52,198 bases of DNA from Lachnospiraceae bacterium (GTDB taxonomy: Bacteria > Bacillota > Clostridia > Lachnospirales > Lachnospiraceae), in contig CAJTHM010000030.1 of assembly GCA_910576125.1 (NCBI GenBank), forward strand, positions 1 to 52,198. Direction: 5' to 3'. A model generated the notes under the pieces. The model was given only the letters and a program-made list of their open reading frames with translations. It was not told where the DNA came from and did no database searches. Shown here in pieces: positions 26,216 through 34,717 of the stretch (position 1 is the first letter of the stretch; each line of letters opens with the position of its first letter). Made by a program: the position numbers and the translations under genes.

Positions 26216-26586
26216 AGCGGTGGGGAAAGTTTGGCTTTTCGGCGGATGATGAAATTGGCGGACAGGGAGAGGGCAAGGCCGTGTGAAAAAAGCAGTGGAA
26301 AAGGCGGAATAAGAAAAGCGGCAGACAGTGAGAAGCGGTTGTGGAATCGGATGACAGTGGAAGGGGCAGATTGAGAAAGGCAACGGATAGCGAAAAGCCA
26401 GATTATGGAAAGCAGCGGACAGTGAAATGTCAGATTATGGAAAGCGGCAGACAGTGAAAAGCCAGATTTTGTAAAGTGACAGACAATGAAAAGTCAGATT
26501 ATGGAGAACAGCAGACGGCGACAAACGGCAGATTGAGATAAGCCATGAATTATGAGAATCTGTAGGTTATAGAGAGGGAATGCGTC
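26216..26586. repeat. Purine-rich 32-bp degenerate tandem repeat
   Basis: The 371-bp gap between ATPase and permease genes contains five units beginning CAGATT at 26367, 26399, 26431, 26463 and 26495 (exactly 32 bp apart), plus a sixth start at 26529. A typical unit reads CAGATTATGGAAAGC followed by GGCAGACAGTGAAAAG-like sequence. Similar but more decayed units extend back to about 26240. The period is not a multiple of three and no frame stays open, so it is non-coding. Confidence 0.85.
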
Positions 26587-27297
26587 ATGGAAAACGTTAA
26601 TTTGGAGTCCTACAAGCGGGTCATCCGGGATTATTTTCAGGAATTTATCAGGGTCTTCTGTATGGAAAGGGTCAGGTTCCTTGCCCTGTTCCTTGGGTTC
26701 GGAAGTATTTTCGTGTGGGGAATCTGGGCAGAACGGATTCGGATGGACAAGATTTTTGCTGACTGGATAAACGGAATTCCGATTCTTTTTGCTCTGGTAA
26801 GCGGAGTGCTCCATCGGGTGCCATTGCCTTTTATGATGTATCTTGTGCCCTGTTCCAGGGAACAGAGGGAGAGGTACATTCAGAGGATGCTGGCGGTGAA
26901 GGTCGCCGTTCCCATGGGCTTCGGGCTGTTGTGTGATGGGTTGGCTGCCTGGGCGGGAGCTCTTTCGCTGTACGTGTTCGTGCTGCAGATGGCGGGCATT
27001 TTCTTCCTTTCCTGTCTCTGCGGGATGCTCAATGAGGGCGGCATAATTGGGGCGGAGAAAAGGATAGCCTATGGGGATCTGCAGCCCTTTGCGGCGGTTT
27101 TGCTGGCGGTCTGCAATATCGTCGGAATGGCAGTGTTTATCATCTGCATGGGTTCGGTCAGCCAGGTCGAGTTTTGGATTGTCATTTCTGTTATGGTGTT
27201 GTTCCTTCTGCCCATGCTGGCGGCGGTGGGGAAGCGGTGGGGGCAGATTCGGAGGAATTTTGCGGATTATGAGATGGCCGCCGGGATTGTTGAATAG
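26587..27297 (+). CDS. ABC-type membrane protein (putative permease)
   Basis: A 236-residue protein with about six hydrophobic segments: near residues 32-50, 62-82, 100-122, 125-145, 160-185 and 190-212. It lacks a recognised catalytic motif. The position after the YtrB-like ATPase suggests that it is its membrane partner. GAGAGGGAATG precedes ATG 26587. The substrate is unknown. Confidence 0.72.
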   Translation: MENVNLESYKRVIRDYFQEFIRVFCMERVRFLALFLGFGSIFVWGIWAERIRMDKIFADWINGIPILFALVSGVLHRVPLPFMMYLVPCSREQRERYIQRMLAVKVAVPMGFGLLCDGLAAWAGALSLYVFVLQMAGIFFLSCLCGMLNEGGIIGAEKRIAYGDLQPFAAVLLAVCNIVGMAVFIICMGSVSQVEFWIVISVMVLFLLPMLAAVGKRWGQIRRNFADYEMAAGIVE

Positions 27298-27752
27298 ATG
27301 GCGATGACGTTTGAGGAAGCTTCTGAGTGCTGCAGGACGGAGGGTATGGAAGAACTGGTGTTGAGGGTGGGGCTATAGGAGAATCAGAGGGTTGCGGGAT
27401 GAGGCCGTAGGAGCACTAGAGAGTAGGCGTAGACTAGGAGGGCTGGAGTGCAGATGGAAGCCAGGAGAGCCGGAGGGCCGCGAGAGGAGACCATATGGGC
27501 TGGAGCGCAGATGGAGGCCAGGAGGGCTGGAATGATGTGGGATGAGACCATAGGGGCTGGAGCGGGAGGGCTGTGTGATGTGAGACGAGGCTATAGGAGC
27601 GCAGACGGAGGCCATGGGAGACCGGAGTGCTGCGAAGCGAGACCGCTGGAATGCAGACTCAGGCCGGAAGGGCTGAGGTGCTGCGGAACGGAGACCACAG
27701 GAAAGTATGGAGTCGTGCACAGGGGAAAGAGAGCAGGAAAGAGGAGACAGGC
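27298..27752. repeat. Purine-rich 57-bp degenerate tandem repeat
   Basis: The 455-bp gap before the GntR gene contains units starting GGGCTGGAG at 27440, 27497 and 27554, exactly 57 bp apart, with more decayed copies around 27600-27690. Shared text includes GCAGATGGAGGCCAGGAGGG and GAGACCATA. One strand is strongly purine-biased. No gene with a ribosome binding site is seen. Confidence 0.8.
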
Positions 27753-28121
27753 ATGCAGATTATAATAGAGCCGCATGGCACCTATGCCATATATGAGCAG
27801 ATTGTAAACCAGATGAAGAATGCCATCGTGTCAGGCGAGCTTACGGCAAATGAGGCGCTTCCCTCCATCAGGGGACTGGCGGCGGAGATTGGAGTCAGCG
27901 TCATCACTACCAAGCGGGCCTACGAGGAGCTGGAGAAGGAAGGCCTGATCCGCTCAGTTGCAAACAAGGGTTTTTACGTCTGCGAATATAATACGGACTA
28001 TCTCCACGAAAAACAGCTGATACAGGTGGAGAAGCATTTTGCGGAGGCAATCGCCATGGCAAGACAGGCGGGGCTGAGAGATGAGGAAATCAAAGATATG
28101 CTGGAGGGGCTATTGGGATGA
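27753..28121 (+). CDS. GntR-family (YtrA subfamily) transcriptional regulator
   Basis: A 122-residue repressor. The winged HTH is at residues 10-75: IYEQIVNQMKNAIVSGEL, LPSIRGLAAEIGVSVITTKRAYEELEKEGLIRSVANKGFYV. A short C-terminal helical dimerisation tail follows, which defines the YtrA subfamily. GAGGAGACAG precedes ATG 27753. Family members repress ABC operons they sit in; the palindrome over the operon promoter at 25322 is its likely target. Its stop overlaps the next ATPase start by four bases. Confidence 0.9.
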   Translation: MQIIIEPHGTYAIYEQIVNQMKNAIVSGELTANEALPSIRGLAAEIGVSVITTKRAYEELEKEGLIRSVANKGFYVCEYNTDYLHEKQLIQVEKHFAEAIAMARQAGLRDEEIKDMLEGLLG

Positions 28122-28792
28122 ATGACGTGATTTTTGAAGCAAGGCAGGTAAGCAGCTTGAGACGGGGCCGTTTTGGGAAAAAAGGATTCCGGCTGGAGGA
28201 AATCAGCTTTCAATTGCCCAGGGGCTATATCATGGGGCTGATTGGAAAGAACGGCGCGGGCAAGACGACATTTTTCGACTGCATTATGAATGAAAAGAAG
28301 CGATATTTCGGTGAAATATTCCTGGAGGAAAGAGACATCCATGAAAATCATTGGGAGACCTTAGATCATGTGGGATTTATCTCGGAGAAGAACGAATTCA
28401 TGGAACTGCGCACCGCCGGACGGAACGCGGGGATGCTGGGAAGATTCTACAGCAGCTTTGACGGGGAATTGTTCGGGGAGACCATGGAGCGATGTAAAGT
28501 TTCCACCGTGAAAACGGTAGGGAAGATGTCCCGGGGAGAGCTGGTGAAGTTCCAGCTGGCCTTCGCGGTGGCCCACCGGCCCAAATTGTATCTGCTGGAC
28601 AAGGCCACGGCGGGAATGGATCCTGTGTTCCGGATCGATTTTTACAGAATCCTCCGGGAATTGCTGGAAGGAGAGGACTGCGGCATCATCCTGTCCACCC
28701 ATATTGAGGAGGAGATTGGGAAGCAGCTGGATTATGTGGGGATGCTGGAAGAAGGGCGGCTGGTTTCTTTTGGGGAAAATGTGCTGGTGTAG
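28118..28792 (+). CDS. ABC transporter ATP-binding protein with Walker B Glu-to-Lys
   Basis: A 224-residue ATPase. Walker A is intact (GKNGAGKTT) and the signature is KMSRGELVKFQLAFA. Walker B reads LYLLDKATAGMDP; the residue after the Asp is normally the catalytic Glu, but codon AAG gives Lys. The switch His is present (STHIEEE). If the read is right, ATP hydrolysis should be severely reduced and the protein may serve as a degenerate site in a heterodimer with the first ATPase. It is translationally coupled to the GntR gene (ATGA). Confidence 0.88.
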   Translation: MNDVIFEARQVSSLRRGRFGKKGFRLEEISFQLPRGYIMGLIGKNGAGKTTFFDCIMNEKKRYFGEIFLEERDIHENHWETLDHVGFISEKNEFMELRTAGRNAGMLGRFYSSFDGELFGETMERCKVSTVKTVGKMSRGELVKFQLAFAVAHRPKLYLLDKATAGMDPVFRIDFYRILRELLEGEDCGIILSTHIEEEIGKQLDYVGMLEEGRLVSFGENVLV

Positions 28793-28831
28793 AAAGAATT
28801 GAGATGCTTTTATTTGTAGAAACGATTATAC

Positions 28832-28891
28832 TACATAACGCCGGAATTTACCGTACTGCACTGGTTAAACGTATATGGCTGGCGTTATGTA
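28832..28891. repeat. Inverted repeat downstream of ATPase gene
   Basis: An 11-bp perfect inverted repeat TACATAACGCC (28832-28842) / GGCGTTATGTA (28881-28891) separated by 38 bp, in the gap between the second ATPase and the next membrane protein. No T-run follows. It could be a protein-binding site or a remnant of a small element. Confidence 0.6.
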
Positions 28892-28975
28892 ATCGGGTTA
28901 TTCGGAAAGTTTAACTGTTAAGCAGTATAAATAGTTTAAAAAAGGTATTTTCGGTGAAGCGATGAGGGGGATAAC

Positions 28976-29683
28976 ATGAGCGAAGAAAATCAGAATCAGG
29001 GAAGTGCAGAAAGGGAAAGGCTGGGACAGGGAAGCGTGGAAATGGAAAGGCTGGAAGGGGAAAGGCTGAAACAGGAAAACGGAGAAAGGGAAAGTCAGGA
29101 ACAGGGAAGCGTGGGACAGAGAGAACAGGGACAGAAAATGAAAATACGGCGGGAAGCGTTAAAAGAGAGACAGGCGAAGGACGCGGAACAGAGAAAACGT
29201 CTTCGGGAATTTGACAGGGAGCTGTTTTCCTATACGGGGCAGATTGCCTGGCTTGTGCCGGGAATCTTTTCCTTTGCAGTGTTGGGATTGATGTGCATAC
29301 CTGTACAGGAAATCAGAAGCGAGGACAATTACCTGGGGGTGATGGCATTTATGGTCTGCGTTCTGCTTCCGTATTTTATCCTACTGCCTTATATCAATAT
29401 TACGGATGCTTTTGAACGCCCAAAGAACAACCGGAATATGACCTATGACAAACTGAAATATCTCCCGGTCAGCAGAAAACAGTATATCCTCGTCAGAATG
29501 GGATATCTGTTCCGCTATATGTGGAAGCTGGCGCTGGCAGGAGGAGCAGTGCAATGCATCTTTGCCATAGGGGAGATGGGTAGGGTGGAGCTTGTGAATA
29601 TAGCATATGCCGCAGGTGTCCTGCTGCTCATGCCGCTGGCTGTGGGGTGGATTCAGATGAAGGTTTTTGCCGGCGATTCGTAA
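28976..29683 (+). CDS. Membrane protein with repetitive charged N-terminal extension
   Basis: A 235-residue protein. Residues 1-75 are a low-complexity Glu/Arg/Gln/Gly region with near-repeats such as QGSAERERL, QGSVEMERL and QGSVGQRE, then a charged helix. Four hydrophobic segments follow (about 88-110, 122-142, 175-195 and 205-228). The second half resembles small ABC-2-type membrane subunits. AGGGGGATAAC precedes ATG 28976. It is the last gene of the YtrA-type cluster and probably a second membrane subunit. The repeat-like N-terminus may come from the same purine-rich minisatellite process seen upstream. Confidence 0.65.
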   Translation: MSEENQNQGSAERERLGQGSVEMERLEGERLKQENGERESQEQGSVGQREQGQKMKIRREALKERQAKDAEQRKRLREFDRELFSYTGQIAWLVPGIFSFAVLGLMCIPVQEIRSEDNYLGVMAFMVCVLLPYFILLPYINITDAFERPKNNRNMTYDKLKYLPVSRKQYILVRMGYLFRYMWKLALAGGAVQCIFAIGEMGRVELVNIAYAAGVLLLMPLAVGWIQMKVFAGDS

Positions 29684-29827
29684 TGCGTCCAGATAAAGTA
29701 TTGAAGTCTTCAAGGTTCAACACGCCTTGCGGCATGGGAAGTTTGAGTTCTTCCATGAAATAGCATATAATGAAGCCAGTGAAAATCATTTGAAAGTTCA
29801 AAATCAATCATCGGAGAAATTTTAAAT

Positions 29828-30700
29828 ATGAATCGTGTAATAACGCAACAAAATTCTATAGAGTTAGATGTGCCGGATTTCATCAATGCAATTACAGAAT
29901 TAGGGCTCAACGGTTCAGAAGTATGTATTCATTCCGCAATGAAATCTTTCAGCGTAGATATCAAGTGCGGTATAAACGGCATGATCAATGCTTTTTTAGA
30001 GCAGAAATGTACGATAATGGTACCGACTTTTTCAGATATCTATGAAGCAAGACCTGTGAGCAAATATATGCCCGCATATAATGGCGCCGGAGATTATTCA
30101 TACTTTTTAGAAAAAACAGAAACTGATATAGCTTCTTTTGATATCACAAGTAAAGAAATCTCCGCCGAAGACATGGGCGTATTTTCCCAATATGTGCTTA
30201 ATGATGGGAAAAGCGTAAGAGGAAATCACCCACTCAATTCTTTTACCGCATTGGGCAATCGTGCCAGGAAGCTTGTCAGTGGTCAAACACCCAAAAATGT
30301 ATATGCGCCGTTAAAGCAGTTGTGCGATGATGATGGATATGTCCTTTTAATAGGAGTCGGCCTTGAAGCCGCAACCATCATTCATTTTGCGGAGCAATCG
30401 GCAGGAAGAACGCCATTTATCCGATGGGCTTATGGCAGAGAACGGAATGTCATACCTGTATCAACGGGAGGATGTTCAAAGGGGTTTGAGCATTTCGAGG
30501 GCATATTGTCCAGCTATGCCAAAAAAGTTACAGTGGCAAAAAGTGATTGGGTCTGCTATAAGGCAGCAACCATTGTCAATGTATGTCAAAAATATATTGA
30601 AGATAATCCGTATATTACTCATTGCGGCAACAAATATTGTGACAGATGCAATGATGCCGTGCATGGTGGCCCGATTTTAAATGATGTTTTTTGGGGTTGA
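29828..30700 (+). CDS. AAC(3)-family aminoglycoside N-acetyltransferase-like protein
   Basis: A 290-residue member of the Antibiotic_NAT (AAC(3)) family. Visible segments include VCIHSAMKSF near the start, TIMVPTFSD, the catalytic-region DMGVFSQYVLNDGKSVRGNHPLNSFTALGNRA and VLLIGVGLEAATIIHFAE. The family transfers acetyl from acetyl-CoA to the 3-amino group of deoxystreptamine aminoglycosides, but many chromosomal members have no proven resistance role. The gene is more A/T-rich than its neighbours, suggesting transfer. Its stop overlaps a fragment of an XRE regulator. Confidence 0.82.
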   Translation: MNRVITQQNSIELDVPDFINAITELGLNGSEVCIHSAMKSFSVDIKCGINGMINAFLEQKCTIMVPTFSDIYEARPVSKYMPAYNGAGDYSYFLEKTETDIASFDITSKEISAEDMGVFSQYVLNDGKSVRGNHPLNSFTALGNRARKLVSGQTPKNVYAPLKQLCDDDGYVLLIGVGLEAATIIHFAEQSAGRTPFIRWAYGRERNVIPVSTGGCSKGFEHFEGILSSYAKKVTVAKSDWVCYKAATIVNVCQKYIEDNPYITHCGNKYCDRCNDAVHGGPILNDVFWG

Positions 30701-30866
30701 TGTCAGGGAAGCAGGTGATGCTATTCCGGAATTAGAGAAATTATTGGAAATATGCGATTTTTTCTCATGTAAGCTGGACGAACTGGTAAGAAAAAGTCTG
30801 TCAGTACCACGGCCCGAAAATGATGTAAACGCATATTTAGGAAACTTACACGCAGATTTTTCATAG
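30701..30866 (+). pseudogene. XRE/GyrI-type regulator fragment
   Basis: About 50 residues remain: GDAIPELEKLLEICDFFSCKLDELVRKSL, the end of an XRE HTH domain, followed by PENDVNAYL, which resembles the start of a GyrI-like domain. The N-terminal HTH and most of the C-terminal domain are absent. It is probably the scar of an older gene disrupted when the acetyltransferase arrived. Confidence 0.55.
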
Positions 30867-31025
30867 TGTAGCCAAAATTAGAATAAAGTAGAAATTTGGG
30901 TATTTTTGTCAGACGGCACTGTATGCAGAAATGGGTGAAAGCGAGACGGCGATTTCCGCATTGGAAAAAATGCTGGGAAATAGTAAAGGGATGGCTCGGG
31001 AGGAAGAAATTTAACGTTAATTTTA

Positions 31026-31054
31026 TTGTAAAGACAGGCGTTTTTTTGTATAAT
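31026..31054 (+). promoter_or_regulatory. Sigma-A-type promoter of Rpn gene
   Basis: TTGTAA at 31026-31031, a 17-bp spacer and TATAAT at 31049-31054, 68 bp before the GTG start of the Rpn-family gene. Confidence 0.65.
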
Positions 31055-31121
31055 TGAAGTGTGACAGCAGTAGGATATATCGTATCTTGTGTCACAGATT
31101 TTTAGAAATCGAGGTGGTAAG

Positions 31122-31985
31122 GTGTCGGACGATACAAAACATATGCAGGAAGTTAAGGCAAAGCGTACCGCAAAAAACAGTGTGTTTTTAGACCTTTTTC
31201 AAGATAAGAAGAATTTACTTGCACTATATAAAACATTGCACCCAGAGGATACCGACGCAACAGAGGATACATTGGATATTGTCACGATAGATAATGTATT
31301 GACAGATAATCTGTATAATGATCTGGGTATTATGGTAGGCAATAACAAATTGCTGTTGCTTTTGGAAGCGCAGTCAAGCTGGACGGTAAACATCTTAATC
31401 AGAATATTATTGTATTTAGCACAGAGTTACCATGAATATTTTGAGCGAACCAGTCAGAGCCTATATAAGAGCAGAAAAGTAAAAATGCCAAAACCCGAAT
31501 TATATGTGATATTCACAGGCAACAAAGGCAGAAAACCCGATACAATATCCTTATCGCAAGAGTTTTTTGACGGTGCAGATATTGACATTGAGATAAAAGC
31601 CAAAGTAATCTATGAGAGCGACAAGGACAATATTATCAATGAATACATTGTTTTTTGCAAAGTTTTTAATGAACAGATAAAAGAGCATGGAATGACAAAA
31701 CTGGCGGTTACAGAAACAATCCGTATTTGCAAGGACAGGAATATCTTAAAACAGTATCTAAGCAGCAAGGAAGTGGAGGTAATAACGATTATGATGAGTT
31801 TATTTGATGATGAGCAGATTATGAGGACTTATGCGAAAGACATTGAAAAAGAAACAGAAAGAAAAACAGCAGCACAAATGATAAGAAAGGGGAAAATGAC
31901 ACTTGAAGAAATTGCAGATTGTGTATTTTCTCTGTCATTTGACGAATTAAAAGAACTTGAAGCCGAGGTTATGCAGTTAGCGTAA
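31122..31985 (+). CDS. Rpn-family PD-(D/E)XK nuclease / putative transposase
   Basis: A 287-residue protein of the recombination-promoting nuclease family. The N-terminal region (KNSVFLDLFQDKKNLLALYKTLHPED), the nuclease core with LLLLLEAQSSW (position of the E-x-Q motif), PELYVIFTGN and IKAKVIYESD, and the C-terminal helical tail with RKGKMTLEEIADC are typical. GTG 31122 with GAGGTGG upstream is preferred to an ATG at 31089 without a site. Rpn proteins cut DNA with little specificity and have been linked to mobile DNA and defence; the role here is unknown. Confidence 0.8.
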   Translation: MSDDTKHMQEVKAKRTAKNSVFLDLFQDKKNLLALYKTLHPEDTDATEDTLDIVTIDNVLTDNLYNDLGIMVGNNKLLLLLEAQSSWTVNILIRILLYLAQSYHEYFERTSQSLYKSRKVKMPKPELYVIFTGNKGRKPDTISLSQEFFDGADIDIEIKAKVIYESDKDNIINEYIVFCKVFNEQIKEHGMTKLAVTETIRICKDRNILKQYLSSKEVEVITIMMSLFDDEQIMRTYAKDIEKETERKTAAQMIRKGKMTLEEIADCVFSLSFDELKELEAEVMQLA

Positions 31986-32047
31986 TCAATCATATCAATT
32001 AAAATCAAATAAGGTAACAGCGTTAGGGCATATAGAAACTGAATGAT

Positions 32048-32385
32048 CTATATGTCTTCCTCGCCGTTTATCAGACGGCCCCTGACTTTCTCCCATGCCC
32101 GGACAGACACCTGAAAGTCCGGCAAACCCGCAATCAGGACAGGCTGCTGTTCTTTCTGTATCCAGAAATATTCCGCGCCATAATTTTTTCGCGCTGTCTC
32201 AAATACATAGCATCCAACCATGGAAGCAGTATTGTAAAGGGCATCTTCATCCAGCTCATAATTGCTCAATTCCTCTAAGAGCTGGTCGACCACTGCGAGA
32301 CTTTCTATGGAGTAATCCCATGCCCCTTTTCTGATAAAAGGGAAAACGGGATTTTCTCCAAAATAAAATACCCAGTCCGTCCATC
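32048..32385 (-). pseudogene. Hypothetical protein, probably 5'-truncated
   Basis: The frame is open from just after a stop near 32385 (WTDWVFYFGENPVFPFIRKGAWDYSIESLAV...) to 32048 but has no start with a ribosome binding site in its first third. The readable 81 residues from ATG 32293 include ETARKNYGAEYFWIQKEQQPVLIAG. I do not recognise the family. It is probably the C-terminal part of a longer gene. Confidence 0.4.
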
Positions 32386-32412
32386 ATTAAGCGCATATCA
32401 TTAAGAACAGTA

Positions 32413-33483
32413 TTATCTTGAATAGTCGGCTTCCAACGGTGGCAATACCTTCGGATTCAACAGCACCCAAGCGACCGCATAAGCGCACAACTGCATGCTC
32501 AAAGTACCATCATCCCGGCTGTCCTTCAAAAGACGGGCGATTCGTTCCGCCTGGGCAATATCCTCATCTTTGAGCGGATTCCCCAAACGCAGATACAGGG
32601 GAAATATCCGCAGCATTTTTCTGTAATCGCTGTCCCAGTTCATGCCGCCGTTGGACGTAATTTCGTGGTCAACACGCCCCGCAATGCGGATAGCCTCCCC
32701 TTGGGCGGTCTGGGCTTTTCCGCTGGGCGGGACGAGGTAGTCCCAAAGCCATCGGAATGCCTTGTTTTTGCATTCCTCCGGCACAAGGATCGAGGAAACC
32801 CCATCATGAAAAGCGACCTCTTTTGCAGGTTCCACATCAAAGATTTGGCAGAGCTGTTCCAGCCCTTCTGTTTGACCGCGCAGAAACTCCGGGTCGGTAA
32901 TTCCGCGCCTGACCCGCTGAAAATGTTCCGCAGACTTACCCAGAAACTCCCGGCATTGATCTGTGATCTCTGCCCCATGATCCAGTAGAATCTGGCAGAT
33001 TTCCAACAGCTGCGGATAGGGCAGGCGGTTTTGCAGGAGTGTTTCTTCCAGTGGGGTATGAAATCCCTGCCAGGCCATGGGGCCTGATTTGACATTCACG
33101 TCCACGCCGGCTTTCAACAGGGCTTTTACTGCGTTCACACGGCCATACAATGCGGCCAGATGGAGGGGTGTCATACCGTTGTCCTGAGCCACATTGACTT
33201 CCGCGCCCAGGTCAATAAGAAGCTGGACATCACCGTTCCAGAAGGAAGCATGATTAAAAATAGGCGTTTTCCCGTAGTAGTCCTTGAAATTCACATCTGC
33301 GCCTTGCTCCTTTGCCCAAAAAGCAAAATCATGGGAGAGGGGCGTCAGGGAGAAAATGTTGGAACCGTATTTTCCGGTAACAGCGTTAGGGTCACACCGT
33401 AAAAACTGCTCCTTCAATGCCGCAATATCGCCATTCTCTAAAAGTTCCTTTATCTCTTTCGGAAGGGTTTTCCGTTTTTTCAT
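32413..33483 (-). CDS. Ankyrin-repeat protein
   Basis: A 356-residue protein. The N-terminal 150 residues contain ankyrin repeats: GADVNFKDYYGKTPIFNHASF, GAEVNVAQDNGMTPLHLAALYGRVNAVKALLKAGVDVNVKSG and a less regular one near residues 135-160 ending LLDHGAEI. The C-terminal 170 residues are helical and unrecognised. There is no signal peptide or membrane segment. Start at ATG 33483, with a weak AAGGGAAAG site. Bacterial ankyrin proteins are often immunity or protein-interaction modules; no partner gene is apparent, except the truncated neighbour downstream. Confidence 0.8.
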   Translation of the reverse strand: MKKRKTLPKEIKELLENGDIAALKEQFLRCDPNAVTGKYGSNIFSLTPLSHDFAFWAKEQGADVNFKDYYGKTPIFNHASFWNGDVQLLIDLGAEVNVAQDNGMTPLHLAALYGRVNAVKALLKAGVDVNVKSGPMAWQGFHTPLEETLLQNRLPYPQLLEICQILLDHGAEITDQCREFLGKSAEHFQRVRRGITDPEFLRGQTEGLEQLCQIFDVEPAKEVAFHDGVSSILVPEECKNKAFRWLWDYLVPPSGKAQTAQGEAIRIAGRVDHEITSNGGMNWDSDYRKMLRIFPLYLRLGNPLKDEDIAQAERIARLLKDSRDDGTLSMQLCAYAVAWVLLNPKVLPPLEADYSR

Positions 33484-33557
33484 AATATCTTTCCCTTTTT
33501 TCTGTCTCAATTTGTCAAATGAAGTATGCTCAAGTATAGCACAAAGCCAACCGGCGT

Positions 33558-34484
33558 TCAATCCCCATTGTAGGAGCAAAACGGAAAGGAGCAGAGACCA
33601 ACGCTGTCCGCCACCATTTTCCCATAAATTTCCCTGACCCTTCCCTCGTTGCTCCCGTGCAGATACTCGTGCCAGCAGATGAAGGAAGTGATGACATTGG
33701 CCGCCCGGATATGGCCGTCGATCTCCGCCCATGTAACCTTTTTCCCGGAAAGCCGCTTGAGCTCCCGGCCATAGGCTTCGACGGTTTCCCGCTCATTTAT
33801 CCGTATGCCGTCCCCCCGCAGTCTGCTGAAGAAAAAGCTCAGATTGCCGGACGCCGCTCCGGTTCCCACGCCCTGCCAGTCGCAGATCAGGATTGCGCCG
33901 GACTCGTCCAGGAGCAGATTGTCCCAATGGAAGTCGCCATGATTCAGCACGGTCTCCTCGGAATCATGCCACAGAATGATTCGGTTCATCGCTCCCGCAA
34001 TGCGCTCCAGCGGCGCCCCGTCAAAAGCGCCGGAATGTTCCTCCAGCACGGCGCGCCAGCCCTCCATGGAGACGCGGATTTCTTCCTCGGACAGGGGCTG
34101 GGCAGTATGGGGCTGCTTCAGGAGCGGCGGAATCTCCGCGGCATGTACGAGCGCAAGGCTCCTCATGATTTTTTCCAGCAGGTCTGCATTGATTTCCTGT
34201 CTCGAGGGCACTTGATAGCGTTTCATCAGAATCGAAATTTCGTCTTTTTTATTCCGCAGATCAAACACCTCCGGCAGACAGCCAAGGCCCCTTCCTCCGG
34301 CGGCGTACCACCAGGCTTCCTTCTGGTAAGCTTCATACAGCGCGTCGTCTCCGAGTTCCGCCCTGTAGATTTGTTTCAACACATACGCCCCTCCGATGTC
34401 ATATACCCGGGCTCCGCTCTTGCCGCCTGCCAGCAGCTTTTTTCCGTTCTTCTTCAGGTAGATTTCCGCATTTTCTATATCCAT
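33558..34484 (-). CDS. Aminoglycoside phosphotransferase-like (APH/CotS) kinase
   Basis: A 308-residue protein-kinase-like phosphotransferase. The N-lobe has LLAGGKSGARVYDIGGAYVLKQIY. The catalytic Brenner motif is VLNHGDFHWDNLLLDESGAILICDWQGVGTG, with the catalytic Asp in HGDFHWDN and the metal-binding Asp in CDWQG. The family contains antibiotic kinases and many kinases of small metabolites, and specificity is not predictable here. GGAGCGGAG precedes ATG 34484. It is convergent with nothing and divergent from the BlaI-like gene. Confidence 0.82.
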   Translation of the reverse strand: MDIENAEIYLKKNGKKLLAGGKSGARVYDIGGAYVLKQIYRAELGDDALYEAYQKEAWWYAAGGRGLGCLPEVFDLRNKKDEISILMKRYQVPSRQEINADLLEKIMRSLALVHAAEIPPLLKQPHTAQPLSEEEIRVSMEGWRAVLEEHSGAFDGAPLERIAGAMNRIILWHDSEETVLNHGDFHWDNLLLDESGAILICDWQGVGTGAASGNLSFFFSRLRGDGIRINERETVEAYGRELKRLSGKKVTWAEIDGHIRAANVITSFICWHEYLHGSNEGRVREIYGKMVADSVGLCSFPFCSYNGD

Positions 34485-34646
34485 ATTTTTTTCTCCGCTC
34501 CTTCCAGCAGATACATCTGCATGTCAACCTTTGTCTGATTAGTCGTCTTTCACGGATGATTTCATTGCCGCGTCTCCTTGTCGGTTTGTATTATACACAA
34601 AAATGATGCTGTTTGCCACTGACATGGAAGTTCTTTTTAAAAAACC

Positions 34647-34701
34647 TTGACAACACAGACCATATAGTGTAGTCTGTATGTGAGACCACAAAGAATGGTC
34701 T
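34647..34701 (+). promoter_or_regulatory. blaI-like operon promoter with two operator dyads
   Basis: TTGACA at 34647-34652 is followed by dyad ACAGAC (34655-34660) / GTCTGT (34672-34677) and a second dyad AGACCA (34683-34688) / TGGTCT (34696-34701). Two dyads sharing AGAC/GTCT half-sites next to a BlaI/MecI-family gene are likely autoregulatory operators. Confidence 0.65.
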
Positions 34702-34717
34702 GCAAGGAGGGAGAAAA

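Noticed and set aside
32013..33391. A 16-bp exact repeat GGTAACAGCGTTAGGG at 32013 and 33376
   Set aside because: One copy lies inside the ankyrin gene and the length is within what chance allows in 52 kb. No supporting structure was seen.
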